From assembly GCA_938050265.1 (NCBI GenBank), contig CALLJT010000023.1, forward strand, positions 1 to 22,433: 22,433 bases of DNA, read 5' to 3'. The notes below the pieces were generated by a model. It was not told the origin of the DNA and did not search any database. It saw nothing but the letters and a program-made list of their open reading frames with translations. A program made the translations under genes and the position numbers. The DNA is from Candidatus Saccharimonadia bacterium (lineage in GTDB: Bacteria; Patescibacteriota; Saccharimonadia; Saccharimonadales; SZUA-47). This document shows, one piece after another, positions 21,931 to 22,433 of this stretch; positions within the stretch are counted from its first letter, which is position 1; each line of letters starts with the position of its first letter.

Positions 21931-22433
21931 GTGAAGCCAACCAACGACTCAATCGAACAGTTAATGCACGACATGTCTAGTGGTGAAGACGATGCAATGT
22001 TCGAACAAAAATTCAACGAGTTTGGCGACTTGGTCTTTCGCAGGTGCTACTCACTTCTGAACAGCTACGACGAAGCGTCTGACGCAGCACAGCTCATATG
22101 GACCAAAGTATACTTCGCACTCCCGGGGTTTCGTGGTGACGCTTCGTTTAAAACATGGCTTTTCCGCATTGTGTACAACCAGTGCATATCGATTATCCGC
22201 AAACGGTACAAAACCTACCCGCTCGACGACGACATGCCTGTCGACCCGAGTCTCTTGAAAGACGACCTATCGGACCAAATCATGAAAAAGCTCGATACAG
22301 CACGACTCCTTGAGGCCGTCGGACACGAAGAAAAAGCACTGCTCAGCATGAAATACGTCGACAAATTCAGCTATCAGGACATGTCGGAGATGCTCGGACT
22401 ATCAGTCAGCGCCCTCAAAATGCGTATCGCACG
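21931..22433 (+). CDS. ECF-type RNA polymerase sigma factor (cut by window end)
   Basis: An open frame that runs off the right edge. Region 2 is clear: FNEFGDLVFRRCYSLLNSYDEASDAAQLIW, then KVYFALPGFRGDASFKTWLFRIVYNQCISIIRKR. A short acidic linker (PLDDDMPVDP) follows, then region 4 with HEEKALLSMKYVDKFSYQDMSEMLGLSVSALKMRIA, the helix-turn-helix that reads -35 boxes. The start is uncertain. GTG 21931 is the best candidate (AGGGAG lies 14 bases before it), with ATG 21964 as an alternative. The frame is closed upstream by TAA at 21844. An anti-sigma factor would be expected just downstream, outside the window. Only a few C-terminal residues should be missing. Confidence 0.88.
   Translation, partial: MKPTNDSIEQLMHDMSSGEDDAMFEQKFNEFGDLVFRRCYSLLNSYDEASDAAQLIWTKVYFALPGFRGDASFKTWLFRIVYNQCISIIRKRYKTYPLDDDMPVDPSLLKDDLSDQIMKKLDTARLLEAVGHEEKALLSMKYVDKFSYQDMSEMLGLSVSALKMRIA

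Noticed and set aside
1..22433. CRISPR arrays, tRNA or rRNA genes, transposases, prophage genes
   Set aside because: I looked for short regular repeats, tRNA-like arms and mobile-element protein motifs on both strands and saw none. The regular repeats that exist are inside the adhesin or the His-repeat gene.

Overview
The window looks like chromosomal DNA from a monoderm member of the Patescibacteria (CPR), most likely Candidatus Saccharibacteria (TM7). The clues are a pilin-like protein with the G|FSAVEG N-terminus typical of that group, a Gram-positive-style C-terminal sorting signal on a giant adhesin, a heliorhodopsin (found mainly in monoderms), a class II CPD photolyase, and standard stop-codon usage. 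The taxonomic call is inference from family resemblance; there is no rRNA gene here. I saw no tRNA, CRISPR array, transposase or insertion sequence.

Layout. 1-137: the last codons of a HAD-family hydrolase, in a 126-bp stretch that recurs exactly inside an intact HAD gene 7 kb further on. 235-2767: redox genes: a six-helix ferric-reductase/FAD/NAD protein (+), then on the minus strand an anchored cytochrome b5-like protein followed by a short-chain dehydrogenase. 2851-4613: a membrane-anchored protein made of two His-containing helical repeats, and a MarR regulator. 4767-7174 (+): class II photolyase, an overlapping Hva1/TUDOR-like small protein, and the HAD hydrolase. 7201-8831 (-): a Fic AMP-transferase with a C-terminal winged helix, and a four-helix membrane protein. 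8957-13884 (-): a roughly 1,640-residue surface adhesin, split into two reading frames at a run of five G. 14143-17070: a cell-envelope group (LpqC-type esterase, a coiled-coil anchored protein, a pilin-like protein with repeated YEGW domains). 17231-18118 (-): an XRE regulator/membrane-protein pair and a DUF1059-like protein. 18427-20822 (+): MsrB, a fasciclin-domain protein, and heliorhodopsin overlapping a DUF2177 membrane protein. 21009-21539 (-): an unrecognised protein. 21931-end (+): an ECF sigma factor cut by the window edge.

How the genes fit together. Much of the content is envelope-facing: adhesin, fasciclin protein, pilin-like protein, esterase and anchored repeat proteins, as expected for an episymbiont that attaches to a host cell. 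A second theme is light and oxidative damage: heliorhodopsin, photolyase, MsrB, ferric reductase and cytochrome b5. The most interesting unit is the heliorhodopsin-DUF2177 pair, whose 4-bp ATGA overlap suggests the two membrane proteins are made together. The second is the giant adhesin, which combines a passenger-type beta-helix with Calx-beta-like repeats and a sortase-type tail, and may be switched on and off at the G run.
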